Of a stretch of DNA of 64,000 nt, positions 1 through 19,552 are shown one piece after another; positions within the stretch are counted from its first letter, which is position 1, and each line of letters starts with the position of its first letter. The notes beneath the pieces are model-generated. The model had not been told where the DNA came from and searched no databases. It saw nothing but the letters and a program-made list of their open reading frames with translations. Source of the stretch: Microlunatus kandeliicorticis (GTDB lineage: Bacteria; Actinomycetota; Actinomycetes; Propionibacteriales; Propionibacteriaceae). The translations under genes were made by a program, and so were the position numbers. Location of the stretch: assembly GCF_014137855.1 (NCBI RefSeq), contig NZ_JACGWT010000004.1:480896-544895 (forward strand). Reading direction: 5' to 3'.

Positions 1-1443
1 GCGAACGCCGGCCAGTCCGGTCTGGTCGCCGGGATCGACAGCTCGACCCAGTCGTGCAAGGTCGTGGTCTGCGATGCCGAGACCGGCGAGGTCGTCCGCA
101 CCGCCCGCACCGGGCACCCGGACGGCACGGCGGTGCCTGCCGACTCCTGGTGGCGGGCCTACCAGGAGGCGACCGCCGACGGCATCCTCGACGGCGTGGA
201 CACCCTCGCGGTAGGCGGCCAGCAGCACGGGATGGTGACCCTCGACGCCGACCAGCAGCTGGTGCGCGACGCGCTGCTCTGGAACGACAACCGTTCGGCG
301 CCGGATGCACTCGACCTGATCGACGAGCTCGGCGGCCCGCAGGCCTGGGCCGAGGCGGTCGGGTCGGTGCCGGTCGCCTCGATGACCGTGACCAAGCTCC
401 GCTGGCTGGCCCGGAACGAGCCGGTGAACGCGGCCCGGACCACCACCGTGGTGCTGCCCCACGACTACCTGACCTGGGAGATCGGCGGGCGCCGGTTCGC
501 GCCGGTGACCGACCGGGGGGACGCGTCCGGGACGCTCTACTTCGACGCGGCCGAGAACCGCTACCGGGACGACCTGGTCGAGCGCGCCCTCGGCCACGGG
601 CTGGATCTGCCGCGGGTCGCGGGGCCCGACGAGATCGTCGGTCACACCCCGGACGGCATCGGCATCGCCCCCGGCACCGGGGACAACATGGCGGCCGGTC
701 TCGGCCTCGGGGTCCGTCCCGGCGAGGCGATCGTCTCGCTCGGCACCAGCGGCACCGCGTTCACCCGGGCCGAGGCGCAGACCCACGAGCCGACCGGGAC
801 GGTCGCTGGGTTCGCCGACGCCACCGGGGGGTTCCTGCCGTTGGTCTGCACCCTCAACGGGGCACGCAACCTGGTGGCTGCCGCGGAGCTGCTCGGGCTC
901 GGACTCGAGGAGTTCGCCCGGCTCGCGCTCGAGGCACCGGCCGGCAGCGAGGGCCTGACCTTCCTTCCCTACCTCGAGGGCGAGCGGACACCACCGCTCC
1001 CCGACGCCACCGGCGAGCTCGTCGGGATGACCCTGGCCAACCTCAAGCCGGCCAACGTGGCCCGCGCCACCATCGAGGGTGTGCTGTGGAGCCTCGCCTT
1101 CGGCGTGGGGGTGTTGGCCGAGCAGACCGACCGGATCAGCCGGATCACCCTCACCGGTGGCGCCAGCCAGTCCGAGGCCGTGCAGCGGATCGCCCCGGCG
1201 GTCTTCGGACTGCCGGTCGCCGTCACCGCGCCGTTCGAGGCGGTGGCGGTCGGCGCCGCCCGGCAGGCCGCCTGGGCGGGCACCGGAGAGCTGCCCGACT
1301 GGCCGGTGCCGCTGATCGGCGAGTTCGAGCCCACCGAGTCCGACCTGACCGCGCACCGCGAGCTGAGCGAGCGCTACCGCGCCGTGCTCGACGCGCACTA
1401 CCGTCCCACCAGCGGCCCGCGTGGCCACGACTCCGAGAGGTGA
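1..1443 (+). CDS. xylB: Xylulokinase-type FGGY sugar kinase (5' end outside window)
   Basis: FGGY-family carbohydrate kinase, most like xylulokinase, which phosphorylates D-xylulose to xylulose 5-phosphate with ATP in the cytoplasm. The reading frame is open from base 1, and its first residues (GLVAGIDSSTQSCKVVV) are the N-terminal phosphate-binding motif of the family, so only a few codons can be missing. Further support comes from the LLWNDNRS segment, the GTGDN motif with the expected catalytic Asp near base 680, and SLGTSGT of the C-terminal ATPase lobe. Length (about 480 codons) suits a full xylulokinase. A GTG at 64 would cut off the nucleotide-binding motif and is not the start. The carbonic anhydrase begins two bases after its stop, so the two are probably co-transcribed. 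Substrate is inferred from family resemblance only. Confidence 0.85.
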   Translation, partial: ANAGQSGLVAGIDSSTQSCKVVVCDAETGEVVRTARTGHPDGTAVPADSWWRAYQEATADGILDGVDTLAVGGQQHGMVTLDADQQLVRDALLWNDNRSAPDALDLIDELGGPQAWAEAVGSVPVASMTVTKLRWLARNEPVNAARTTTVVLPHDYLTWEIGGRRFAPVTDRGDASGTLYFDAAENRYRDDLVERALGHGLDLPRVAGPDEIVGHTPDGIGIAPGTGDNMAAGLGLGVRPGEAIVSLGTSGTAFTRAEAQTHEPTGTVAGFADATGGFLPLVCTLNGARNLVAAAELLGLGLEEFARLALEAPAGSEGLTFLPYLEGERTPPLPDATGELVGMTLANLKPANVARATIEGVLWSLAFGVGVLAEQTDRISRITLTGGASQSEAVQRIAPAVFGLPVAVTAPFEAVAVGAARQAAWAGTGELPDWPVPLIGEFEPTESDLTAHRELSERYRAVLDAHYRPTSGPRGHDSER

Positions 1444-1445
1444 CC

Positions 1446-1982
1446 GTGTCCGGAACCGACGTCCCCGTTTCGCCGACCGCCGAGGGTTCGGCCATCGACC
1501 CGTTGGTGGCGGCCGCCGCCGGCTACCCGTCGCGCTACCCGGGCGGACTGGCCGCCCAGCCGGCCGGTCGGGTCGCCGTCCTGACCTGCATGGACTGCCG
1601 GATCCTTCCGAGCGAGGTCCTCGGGCTCGAGGCGGGTCAGGCCCACGTCCTGCGCAACGCCGGCGGGGTGGTGACCGACGACGCCCTGCGCTCGCTGGCC
1701 ATGAGCCAGCGGCTGCTCGGCACCACGGCGGTGATGGTGGTCCAGCACACGCGGTGCGGGATGACCGGCCTGGACGACGAGGCGTTCCGCCGCGATCTGG
1801 AGGCCGACGCCGGCCGCCGGCCGGGCTGGCCGGTGGTGCCCTTCACCGACGACCCGCAGGCCAACGTCCGCGCGGCCCTGGCCGAGCTGCGCGACTGCGG
1901 CTACCTGACCCACCGCGACGACATCCGCGGCTTCGTCTTCGATGTCGACCGCGGTGACCTCACCGAGGTGGACGCCGGCTGA
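1446..1982 (+). CDS. Beta-class carbonic anhydrase
   Basis: Interconverts CO2 and bicarbonate using a zinc bound by two Cys and one His. The 178-residue protein carries the beta-class metal site: CMDCR at residues 48-52 (Cys48, with the Asp50/Arg52 dyad) and HTRCGM at 101-106 (His101, Cys104). It resembles the short mycobacterial CanA (Rv1284) type. The GTG start was chosen because a GAGAGG ribosome site overlaps the end of the upstream kinase gene and the frame then runs straight into the conserved domain. The sugar kinase stop is two bases upstream, indicating co-transcription, though there is no obvious metabolic link. The physiological role (bicarbonate supply, pH balance) is inferred. 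Confidence 0.88.
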   Translation: MSGTDVPVSPTAEGSAIDPLVAAAAGYPSRYPGGLAAQPAGRVAVLTCMDCRILPSEVLGLEAGQAHVLRNAGGVVTDDALRSLAMSQRLLGTTAVMVVQHTRCGMTGLDDEAFRRDLEADAGRRPGWPVVPFTDDPQANVRAALAELRDCGYLTHRDDIRGFVFDVDRGDLTEVDAG

Positions 1983-2002
1983 CCCCGACGCGCTCGGGCA
2001 GC

Positions 2003-3397
2003 TCAGGCGGCGGGTGACCGCACGGCGTCATGCGCGGCGAGGTCGTCGTCACCGGCGTGCCGTCGCTGCATCGCGGCGCTGTTGAAGACGAGGTTGAGCA
2101 CGATCGCCGTGAGTGCGCCGGCCGAGATCCCCGAGTCGAAGATGATCTGGAACGCGACCGGGAACTTCGCATAGATCCCGTCGGAGACCGTGGGCAGCAG
2201 GCCGACGGCGACGCTGATCGCGACGACGAGGACGTTCGCGTTGGTGAACCGGACCCGGGTCAGCGTCCGGACGCCACTGGCCGCCACCATCCCGAACAGG
2301 GCCAGGCCGGCCCCGCCCAGCACGGGCTGCGGGACGCCCTCGACGACCGCACCGAGTTTCGGGACCAGTCCCAGCACGACGAGCACCCCGCCGGCGAAGG
2401 TGGCCACGTACCGCGAGCGCACACCGCTCAGCGACACCAGCCCGACGTTCTGCGCGAACGCGGTGTACGGGAACGTGTTGAAGACCCCGCCGAGCAGGGT
2501 CGAGAGGCCGTCGGCGCGCAGCCCGTCGGCGAGCTGACGAGCTCGGACGGGTCGGTCGACGATCTCGCCGACCGCGAGCATGTCGCCGGTCGTCTCGGTC
2601 ATGATGACCAGCGCCACCACGAGCATCGAGAGGATCGCGCTGACCTGGAAGGTCGGCCAACCGAAGTGGAACGGCGTGCTGACGCCGAACCAGGCCTCCT
2701 GGCGGACGCCGCTGAAGTCCGCCAGGCCGAACGGCACCGCCACCACCGTGCCCACGACCAGCCCGAGCAGGATCGAGACCCGGGCGACGGCCGGCGGCGC
2801 GAACCGCTCCACCAGCAGGATGAAGACCAGCGTGCCGGCCGCGAAGGCGAGGTTGATCGGGCGTCCGAAGGTGGGCGATCCCGACCCGCCGCCGACCCAG
2901 CCCGCCGCGACCGGCATCAGCGAGAGGCCGATGACGAGGATGACCGTGCCCGTGACCACCGGCGGGAAGAAGCGCAACAGCTTCGAGAAGACCGGGGCCA
3001 GCACGATCATGAAGAGCCCCGAGGCGATCACGGCGCCGTAGATCGCGGTGACGCCGAACTCCGAACCGATGGCGATCATCGGGGTGACCGCGGCGAAGGT
3101 GCAACCCTGCATGAGTGGCAGCCGGACACCGAACCGCCAGAATCCGATCGACTGGATCAGGGTGGCGATGCCGGCGACGAAGAGATCGGCCGAGATCAGA
3201 TAGGCCAGGTCACCGGGTGCCAGGCGACCGGCTTGGACCAGCGCGCCGCCCACGACCAATGGCACGGCCACGGCGCCGGCGTACATCGCCAGCACGTGCT
3301 GCAGACCCAGGGCCGCCAGCCGCGCCAACGGCGGAACGCGGTCAACCGGGTGCCGGCTGTCGATCTGGCCGGCCCTCTCCTCCAGCTGCTGCGTCAC
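2003..3397 (-). CDS. NCS2 family uracil/xanthine permease
   Basis: Integral membrane nucleobase:cation symporter of the NCS2 family (UraA/PbuX/UacT group), importing uracil, xanthine or uric acid with a cation. The 464-residue protein has about 12-14 hydrophobic segments and family landmarks such as GLQHVLAMYAGAVAVPL near the N terminus and the QNVGLV segment of the substrate region. The frame is open upstream to 3478, but GTG at 3395-3397 is preferred: it has a perfect GGAGG at 3404-3408 six bases upstream and the conserved protein starts just after it. The rRNA operon terminator lies upstream on the same strand, so it should have its own promoter between 3409 and 3555, where I see no clear -10/-35 pair. 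The exact substrate cannot be read from sequence. Confidence 0.88.
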   Translation of the reverse strand: MTQQLEERAGQIDSRHPVDRVPPLARLAALGLQHVLAMYAGAVAVPLVVGGALVQAGRLAPGDLAYLISADLFVAGIATLIQSIGFWRFGVRLPLMQGCTFAAVTPMIAIGSEFGVTAIYGAVIASGLFMIVLAPVFSKLLRFFPPVVTGTVILVIGLSLMPVAAGWVGGGSGSPTFGRPINLAFAAGTLVFILLVERFAPPAVARVSILLGLVVGTVVAVPFGLADFSGVRQEAWFGVSTPFHFGWPTFQVSAILSMLVVALVIMTETTGDMLAVGEIVDRPVRARQLADGLRADGLSTLLGGVFNTFPYTAFAQNVGLVSLSGVRSRYVATFAGGVLVVLGLVPKLGAVVEGVPQPVLGGAGLALFGMVAASGVRTLTRVRFTNANVLVVAISVAVGLLPTVSDGIYAKFPVAFQIIFDSGISAGALTAIVLNLVFNSAAMQRRHAGDDDLAAHDAVRSPAA

Positions 3398-3555
3398 GAG
3401 AAACCTCCGCTCACCGCGCCACGCCACGATGTGGCGTCCTCGCAGGTGAATGTAGGAAAGCGCTGTTTCACGCGGCACCGCCGAGCGTTTCCGGCCGGTA
3501 ACAGCACAGCTGGCCGAGTCGTTGTCACCAACACGAGGAAAAGGCTCGTGAACGC

Positions 3556-3598
3556 AAAAACACCTCGAGGTCGGTCACGAATGACCGACCTCGAGGTG
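3556..3598 (-). terminator. Intrinsic terminator of the rRNA operon
   Basis: Perfect 16-bp inverted repeat (3561-3576 paired with 3583-3598, six-base loop) followed on the minus strand by five T residues (A run at 3556-3560). It sits directly after the 5S gene and is a textbook rho-independent terminator for the minus-strand operon. Confidence 0.95.
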
Positions 3599-3602
3599 TG
3601 TT

Positions 3603-3720
3603 GTCCGGCGACGACCTAGTCTCCCACACGGCTCCCCGTGCAGTACCATCGGCGCAGAAGGGCTTAACTTCCGGGTTCGGAATGGGACCGGGTGTTTCAC
3701 CTTCGCCATGATCACCGAAA
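3603..3720 (-). rRNA. rrf: 5S ribosomal RNA
   Basis: Last gene of the minus-strand rRNA operon, about 118 nt. The minus strand reads through the conserved 5S features: the internal GAACCCGGAAGUUAAGCC segment and a 3' part ending in GGGAGACUAGGUCGUCGCC. Spacing to the 23S gene is about 110 bases. Ends were placed by resemblance and may be off by a few bases. Confidence 0.95.
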
Positions 3721-3796
3721 CTCTATGGAGATGTGGCGGATCTCGAGCCACTCATCCCCTTGCGGAGTGAGTGGCGAATTCCCGACCGTATCTCGG

Positions 3797-3827
3797 GAAC
3801 TGCACAGTGGACGCGTAGCATCTTTGT
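3797..3827 (-). other. 3' half of 23S rRNA processing stem
   Basis: These bases are the reverse complement of 6946-6973 on the other side of the 23S gene, with a single one-base bulge over about 27 pairs. In the precursor RNA they would form the long stem that brackets 23S and is cut by RNase III. Confidence 0.8.
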
Positions 3828-3831
3828 GTGA

Positions 3832-8800
<4,969 letters not shown>

Positions 8801-9068
8801 ATTTATCGGTGCACGACGGCAAGCGCCGTGGTAACCGTCAACATCTGTTCGATCGCTGAGCTGATCCCCACGCGAGGTGAGGATCGGATCAATCAATCAA
8901 AGGAACCGAGCTCGTCTTGTCACTGCTGCTCCGAGGAGCAACCGCAACGCCACGAGCACGGGGTTTGTTGTGCTTGGCATTGACTTTTAGCACGCTGTTG
9001 AGTTCTCAAGCTTCGGGCGCGCACCGCGCGGTTTCGGAGATCCGATCCCGCTTGGGGCAACTCGACCA

Positions 9069-9097
9069 AACTTACTGGGCTTCGGGCTCCGAGTCAA
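9069..9097 (-). promoter_or_regulatory. rRNA promoter proximal to 16S
   Basis: On the minus strand TTGACT (9092-9097) and TAAGTT (9069-9074) are separated by exactly 17 bases. This is a good match to the housekeeping sigma consensus, about 265 bases before the mature 16S end. Confidence 0.75.
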
Positions 9098-9260
9098 ATC
9101 GGGGCTTTCTACCCTCCACCGGGCGGCGCTGAAGGACCGGATCCGGCTGGTCACAGTTGGTGAACACAGCACATCCGGGCAATCTTTGCCATTGGGTGGG
9201 CCACACTGGACGGCCGCTCCGGGCTTCCCCGTCGCGTCCCGCTCTCCGGCGGCTTGAAGA

Positions 9261-9289
9261 ACATTACGCGCACGCTACGGGCCGGTCAA
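9261..9289 (-). promoter_or_regulatory. rRNA promoter distal to 16S
   Basis: On the minus strand TTGACC (9284-9289) and TAATGT (9261-9266) are separated by exactly 17 bases. With the proximal promoter it gives the tandem arrangement common for rRNA operons. Both share the GATTTGAC context before the -35, suggesting duplicated promoter units. Confidence 0.75.
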
Positions 9290-9392
9290 ATCGGGGGGAC
9301 GTGGCCCTGATCACGAGCCGACACACCGTGTCCGACTGGCCCCACGGGCGTCCCGGACGGTAGTGGGGACCGGGCGAGGCCGAACTCCGGCG

Positions 9393-10664
9393 TCAGCGCT
9401 CGAGGGTCACCGCTCCGACCGTCCGCTTGCCGCGGCGGAGCACCACCAGACCGCCGGGCAGCACCTGGTCGTCACCCAACCGGGCGTCCACGTCGTCCAC
9501 CTTCCGGTTGTTCACGTAGGCGCCGCCCTCGGCGATGGCCCGTCGCGCGGCCGACCGGCTGGCCACCACCCCCGAGGCCTCCAGCAGCTCGACGACCGTC
9601 GGCGGTCCGGCCGGGTCGACGGGCGCGGCGTTCAGCTCCTGACCCAGGGCGCGCAGGGTGTCCGGCGGCAGCTCGTCCAGCTCCCCCCGTCCGAACAGGG
9701 CGGCGGCGGCCGCGTTGGCCGCCGCGGTGTCGGCGGCGGAGTGCACCAGGGTGGTCACGTCGTCGGCCAGGGCGTGCTGGGCGGCGCGCCGGTGGGGCTG
9801 CTCGGCGGTCTCCCGTTCGAGCGCCTCGATCTCCTCGCGGCTGCGCTCGCTGAAGACCTTCAGGTACTCGATCACCTTGGCGTCCTCGGCGTTGAGGAAG
9901 TACTGGTGGAAGGCGAAGGGGCTCGTCATCCCGGCGTCCAGCCAGACCGACCCGCCCTCCGTCTTGCCGAACTTGGTGCCGTCGGCCTTGGTCAGCAGCG
10001 GGGTGGCGAGCGCGTGCACCCGCGCCCCCTCGGCCCGGCGGATCAGCTCGACCCCGGCGGTGATGTTGCCCCACTGGTCGCTGCCGCCGGTCTGGAGCAC
10101 GGCCCCGCGGGTGCGGAACAGCTCCAGGTAGTCCAGCGACTGGAGGAGCACGTAGGAGAACTCGGTGTAGGAGATCCCTTCCTCGAGCCGGCTCCGGACC
10201 ACCTCCCGGGCCAGCATCCGGTTCACCGGGAAGTGCTTGCCGACGTCCCGCAGGAAGTCGATCGCCGACAGCGGCCCGGTCCAGTCGAGGTTGTTCACCA
10301 CGTCGGCGGCCGCCGGCCCCTCGAAGTCGACGAACCGCTCGACCTGGGCCCGGATCCGCTCGACCCAGCCGGCCACCGTCTCCTTCGAGTTGAGCGTCCG
10401 CTCCCCGACCTGCTTGGGGTCACCGATCAGTCCGGTGGACCCGCCGACGAGGATCAACGGCCGGTGCCCGGCCCGTTGCAGCGCGCGAGCCACCATCAGC
10501 TGCACCAGGTTGCCGAAGTGCAACGACGGCGCGGTGGGGTCGAAGCCCACGTAGAAGGTGATCGGGCCGGCGTCCAGCGCGGCGGCCAGCTCCTCCCGAT
10601 CGGTCGACTCGGCCACCAGGCCGCGCCAGGTCAGTTCCTCCAGGACGTCCGTACGCTCCGACAC
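9393..10664 (-). CDS. tyrS: Tyrosyl-tRNA synthetase
   Basis: Class I aminoacyl-tRNA synthetase charging tRNA-Tyr. The 423-residue protein has the HIGH-like signature SLHFGN (47-52), the tyrosine pocket segment QTGGSDQWGN (191-200), the KMSKS-equivalent KFGKT (231-235) and a C-terminal S4 RNA-binding domain (from about 350). The GTG start lies nine bases after the argH stop, so tyrS looks like the last gene of the arginine operon. The rRNA promoters begin only about 100 bases past its stop on the same strand, so read-through from the arg operon into the rRNA leader is possible. No T-box or other leader is seen before it. Confidence 0.97.
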   Translation of the reverse strand: MSERTDVLEELTWRGLVAESTDREELAAALDAGPITFYVGFDPTAPSLHFGNLVQLMVARALQRAGHRPLILVGGSTGLIGDPKQVGERTLNSKETVAGWVERIRAQVERFVDFEGPAAADVVNNLDWTGPLSAIDFLRDVGKHFPVNRMLAREVVRSRLEEGISYTEFSYVLLQSLDYLELFRTRGAVLQTGGSDQWGNITAGVELIRRAEGARVHALATPLLTKADGTKFGKTEGGSVWLDAGMTSPFAFHQYFLNAEDAKVIEYLKVFSERSREEIEALERETAEQPHRRAAQHALADDVTTLVHSAADTAAANAAAAALFGRGELDELPPDTLRALGQELNAAPVDPAGPPTVVELLEASGVVASRSAARRAIAEGGAYVNNRKVDDVDARLGDDQVLPGGLVVLRRGKRTVGAVTLER

Positions 10665-10673
10665 GCGGCAACC

Positions 10674-14854
<4,181 letters not shown>

Positions 14855-14858
<4 letters not shown>

Positions 14859-15865
14859 GACGGGGACTCATCCTCCTCGAGGTCGAAGGCGCCGTTGGCG
14901 TACTCGTGCGGCGGGATGCCCTCGTCGGCGCGGAACACCCGGCTGCCCAGACGGATCAGGCCATCCTGGGTGACCATGGTGCCGAGCCCGGCGTTGGTGA
15001 AGATCTCCAGCAGCAGCGCGTGCGGGACCCGGCCGTCCGTGACGGTGGCCCGGGTCAGCCCGCCCTCGACCGCGCGCAGACAGGCCTCCATCTTGGGGGC
15101 CATCCCCGACGAGAGGGTCGGCATCAGCTCCCGCAGCTGGCTGGCCGACAGCTCCTTGATCACGTCCTCGCTGTGCGGCCAGTCGGCGTAGAGCCCCTCG
15201 ACGTCGGTCAGCACCACCAGCCGCTCGGCCTTCAGCGCGACGGCCAGCGCGGCGGCCGCGCTGTCGGCGTTGACGTTGTGGACCACGCCGTTGACATCGG
15301 GGGCGATCCCGGCGACCACCGGCACCCGCCCGGCGTTGATCAGACCCTCGATGGCCTCGGTGCGGACGTGGGTGACGTCACCGACCAGACCGAGGTCGAC
15401 CGGCTCGCCGTCGACCAACGCGGTCCGGCGCTCGGCGGTGAAGAGCCCGCCGTCCTCGCCGGAAAGACCGACGGCGAGCGTGCTGTGGGCGTTGATCAGG
15501 TTGACCAGCTCGCGGCCGACCTGACCGACCAGCACCATCCGGACCACGTCCATGGCCTCGGGGGTGGTCACCCGCAGCCCGCCCCGGAACTCCGAGGGGA
15601 TGTCCAGCCGCTTCAGCATGGTGGAGATCTGCGGGCCCCCACCGTGGACGACCACCGGGTGCAGCCCGCAGCGCTTCATGAACACGATGTCCTGGGCGAA
15701 CGCGCGCTTGAGCTGGTCGTCGACCATCGCGTTGCCGCCGTACTTGATCACGACGGTCTTGTCGGCGTACGTCTCCAGCCAGGGCAGCGCCTCGGTCAGG
15801 ATCGAGGCCTTCTCGACCAGCGACAGCCGGCTGGTCGAGCTGCCCTCCTTGGGTCTGATGATCAC
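14855..15865 (-). CDS. argB: Acetylglutamate kinase
   Basis: Phosphorylates N-acetylglutamate with ATP, usually the feedback-controlled step. The 336-residue protein of the amino acid kinase family has VIKYGGNAM near residue 40, VVHGGGPQI near residue 72, GLSGEDGG and NVNADSAA. The GTG start at 15865 overlaps the argJ stop (GTGA); upstream open frame is argJ shadow. The N-terminal helix before the kinase core is of the type that makes arginine-sensitive hexamers. After the normal end of the family (LGTMVTQDG) there are roughly 35 extra residues rich in Asp/Glu, longer than the mycobacterial enzyme. Confidence 0.96.
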
Positions 15866-17009
15866 GTCGAGTACTCCGCGTTCTCCCGGACGTAGTCGTA
15901 GGTCAGGTCGGTGGTCCAGACGGTGGCGCTCGCCCCGCCGGCGTGCAGGTCGACGTCGACCCGGACGTGCGCGGGGGTGAGGTCGACCAGGTCGCGGGAC
16001 TCGCCGATGCTGCCGGCCCGGCACAGCTGCACGCCGTTGAAGGCGACGTCCAGCTGGTCGGCTTCGAAGACCGCGTCGGTGGTGCCGATCGCGGCCAGGA
16101 CCCTGCCCCAGTTGGGATCACGGCCGAACACGGCGCACTTGAACAGGTTGTTGCGGGCGATGCTGCGACCGACGGTGACCGCGTCCTGCTCGCTGGCCGC
16201 CCCGGCCACCACGATCTCGATCTGGTGCGCGGCACCCTCGGCGTCGGCGAGCAGCTGGCCGGCCAGGTCGGCGCACACCGCGGTCAGCGCGGCCCGGAAG
16301 CCGGCCGGCTCGGGCGCGGTGCCGCTGGCCCCGCTGCTGAGCAGCAGGACCGTGTCATTGGTCGACATGCACCCGTCGGAGTCCACCCGCTCGAAGGTGG
16401 TCGCGCAGGCCGCCGCGAGGTGATCATGGAGGGCCGGGGCGTCGAGCACCGCGTCGGTGGTGATCACCACCAGCATGGTGGCCAGCCCGGGCGCGAGCAT
16501 GGCCGCGCCCTTGGCCATGCCGCCGACCGTCCAGCCGTCGCCGTGCCGGACCGCCTGCTTCGACACGGTGTCGGTGGTCATGATCGCCTCGGCCGCGGCG
16601 GCACCGCCGTCGGCTCCGGCGCCCGCGACCAGCGCGGGCAGCGCGTCGGTGATCTTGTCCACCGGCAGCGGGACGCCGATCAGCCCGGTCGAGCAGACGG
16701 CGACGTCGATCGCCCCGATGCCGAGCGCCTCGGCGACCGCCTCGGCGGTCCGGTGGGTGACGGCGAACCCGTCCGGGCCGGTGCAGGCGTTCGCGCCACC
16801 CGAGTTGAGCACCACCGCCCGGAGCCGGCCGTCGGTCAGCACCTGGCGGCTCCACTGCACCGGGGCGGCCTGCACCCGGTTGGAGGTGAAGACGCCGGCC
16901 GCGTCGAAGCGCGGCCCGTGGTTGCGGACCAGTGCGAGGTCGGGCTTCCCGGACGGCTTGAGCCCGGCGGTGGTGCCGCCCGCGCTGAAGCCGGCCGCGG
17001 CGGTGACGC

Positions 17010-17013
<4 letters not shown>
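15862..17013 (-). CDS. argJ: Ornithine acetyltransferase / N-acetylglutamate synthase
   Basis: Recycles the acetyl group from N-acetylornithine to glutamate; bifunctional forms also use acetyl-CoA. The 383-residue precursor cleaves itself before a Thr nucleophile: here [16 protein letters not shown], cutting between Ala178 and Thr179. [10 protein letters not shown] (70-79) and the C-terminal [10 protein letters not shown] segment are conserved. ATG at 17013 was chosen because it overlaps the stop of the preceding ACT gene (ATGA) and fits the family N terminus. Presence of argJ means the cyclic acetyl route is used. The sequence does not show whether it is mono- or bifunctional. Confidence 0.96.
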
Positions 17014-18510
<1,497 letters not shown>

Positions 18511-18554
18511 GGGGCGGTGGCCGGGACCTCCGGCTCTCAGGCTAGTTTCGCGGC

Positions 18555-19529
18555 ATGCGCGTGGTGGTGATCGGTTCGACCGGGCACGTCGGCAGCTATC
18601 TGGTCCCGCGGCTGGTGCGGGCCGGTCACGAGGTGGTGGCGGTGAGCCGCGGCCGGGCGACGCCGTACCACGACGACCCGGCCTGGGACGAGGTGGAACG
18701 GGTGGTGCTCGACCGCGACGCGCTCGAGGCCGAGGGCCGGTTCGGGGCGGAGATCGCCGGGCTGCGGGGCGACGCGGTGATCGACATGATCTGTTTCACC
18801 GCCGACTCGGCGACCCAGCTGGTCAAGGCGCTGCGGGGCTCGACCGGGCTGCACGCCCACTGCGGGACGATCTGGACCCACGGGCTGAGCACCACGCTGC
18901 CGATGCGCGAGGACGACCCGAAGCACCCGTTCGGGGACTACGGGGTGCAGAAGAAGGAGATCGAGGACCTGCTGCTGGCCGAGTCGCGGTCGGGCGGGCT
19001 CGCCTCGACCGTGATCCACCCCGGGCACATCAGCGGGCCGGGCTGGCCGGTGATCAACCCGGTCGGCAACCTCGACCCGACGGTCTGGACGACGCTGGCC
19101 ACCGGCGGCCGGCTGCGGATCCCCGGCTCGGGCTCGGAGACCATGCACCATGTCCACGCCGACGACGTCGCCCAGCTGTTCGAGCTGGCGGTGGCCAAGC
19201 CGGAGGTCGCCGCCGGGGAGTCGTTCCACGCCCTCAGCGAGCAGGCACTGACCGTCCGCGGCTTCGCCGAGGGCGCCGCGGCCTGGTTCGGTCGCGAGGC
19301 CGACCTGGAGCCGGTCAGCTGGGAGGCGTTCCGCGCCGGCACCGACGAGGGCCACGCCGACGCCAGCTGGCAGCACCTGCACCGGAGCCAGGTCGGCAGC
19401 ATCGAGAAGCCGAAGCAGCAGCTCGGCTATCGGCCGGCGTACTCCTCGCTCGACGCGGCCCGGCAGGCCGTCGCCTCGCTCGCCGAGCGCGGCCAGGTCG
19501 ACCTCGGCGGCGCGACACTCACCGCCTGA
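18555..19529 (+). CDS. NAD-dependent epimerase/dehydratase (SDR)
   Basis: Short-chain dehydrogenase/reductase of the extended or atypical type, 324 residues. The N terminus has a parallel beta start and glycine motif VIGSTGHVGSYLV (5-17) for NAD(P) binding; a YGVQKKE motif near residue 135 supplies the Tyr-Lys pair. The rest resembles sugar-nucleotide epimerase-like oxidoreductases. It is the only plus-strand gene between argC and pheT and is divergent from argC, with 82 bases between them. Substrate and pathway cannot be inferred. The conserved actinobacterial order pheST-argC is interrupted by this gene. Confidence 0.8.
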   Translation: MRVVVIGSTGHVGSYLVPRLVRAGHEVVAVSRGRATPYHDDPAWDEVERVVLDRDALEAEGRFGAEIAGLRGDAVIDMICFTADSATQLVKALRGSTGLHAHCGTIWTHGLSTTLPMREDDPKHPFGDYGVQKKEIEDLLLAESRSGGLASTVIHPGHISGPGWPVINPVGNLDPTVWTTLATGGRLRIPGSGSETMHHVHADDVAQLFELAVAKPEVAAGESFHALSEQALTVRGFAEGAAAWFGREADLEPVSWEAFRAGTDEGHADASWQHLHRSQVGSIEKPKQQLGYRPAYSSLDAARQAVASLAERGQVDLGGATLTA

Positions 19530-19552
19530 CCGCTGCCCCCGCCCAGGCGGGG

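Larger units (their letters stand above)
8801..9392 (-). promoter_or_regulatory. rRNA operon leader and promoter region
   Basis: About 590 bases between the tyrS stop and 16S. It contains two sigma-70-type promoters (separate entries) and, on the minus strand at 8991-9009, the GAGAACTCAACAGCGTG motif typical of actinobacterial rRNA leaders (boxA/antitermination and processing zone). No protein gene is credible here. No clear terminator separates tyrS from the rRNA promoters. Confidence 0.8.

Noticed and set aside
54..1982. 642-codon open frame spanning the sugar kinase and carbonic anhydrase
   Set aside because: Its last 178 codons are the real carbonic anhydrase; the upstream part is an Arg/Gly-rich shadow of the kinase gene in another frame.
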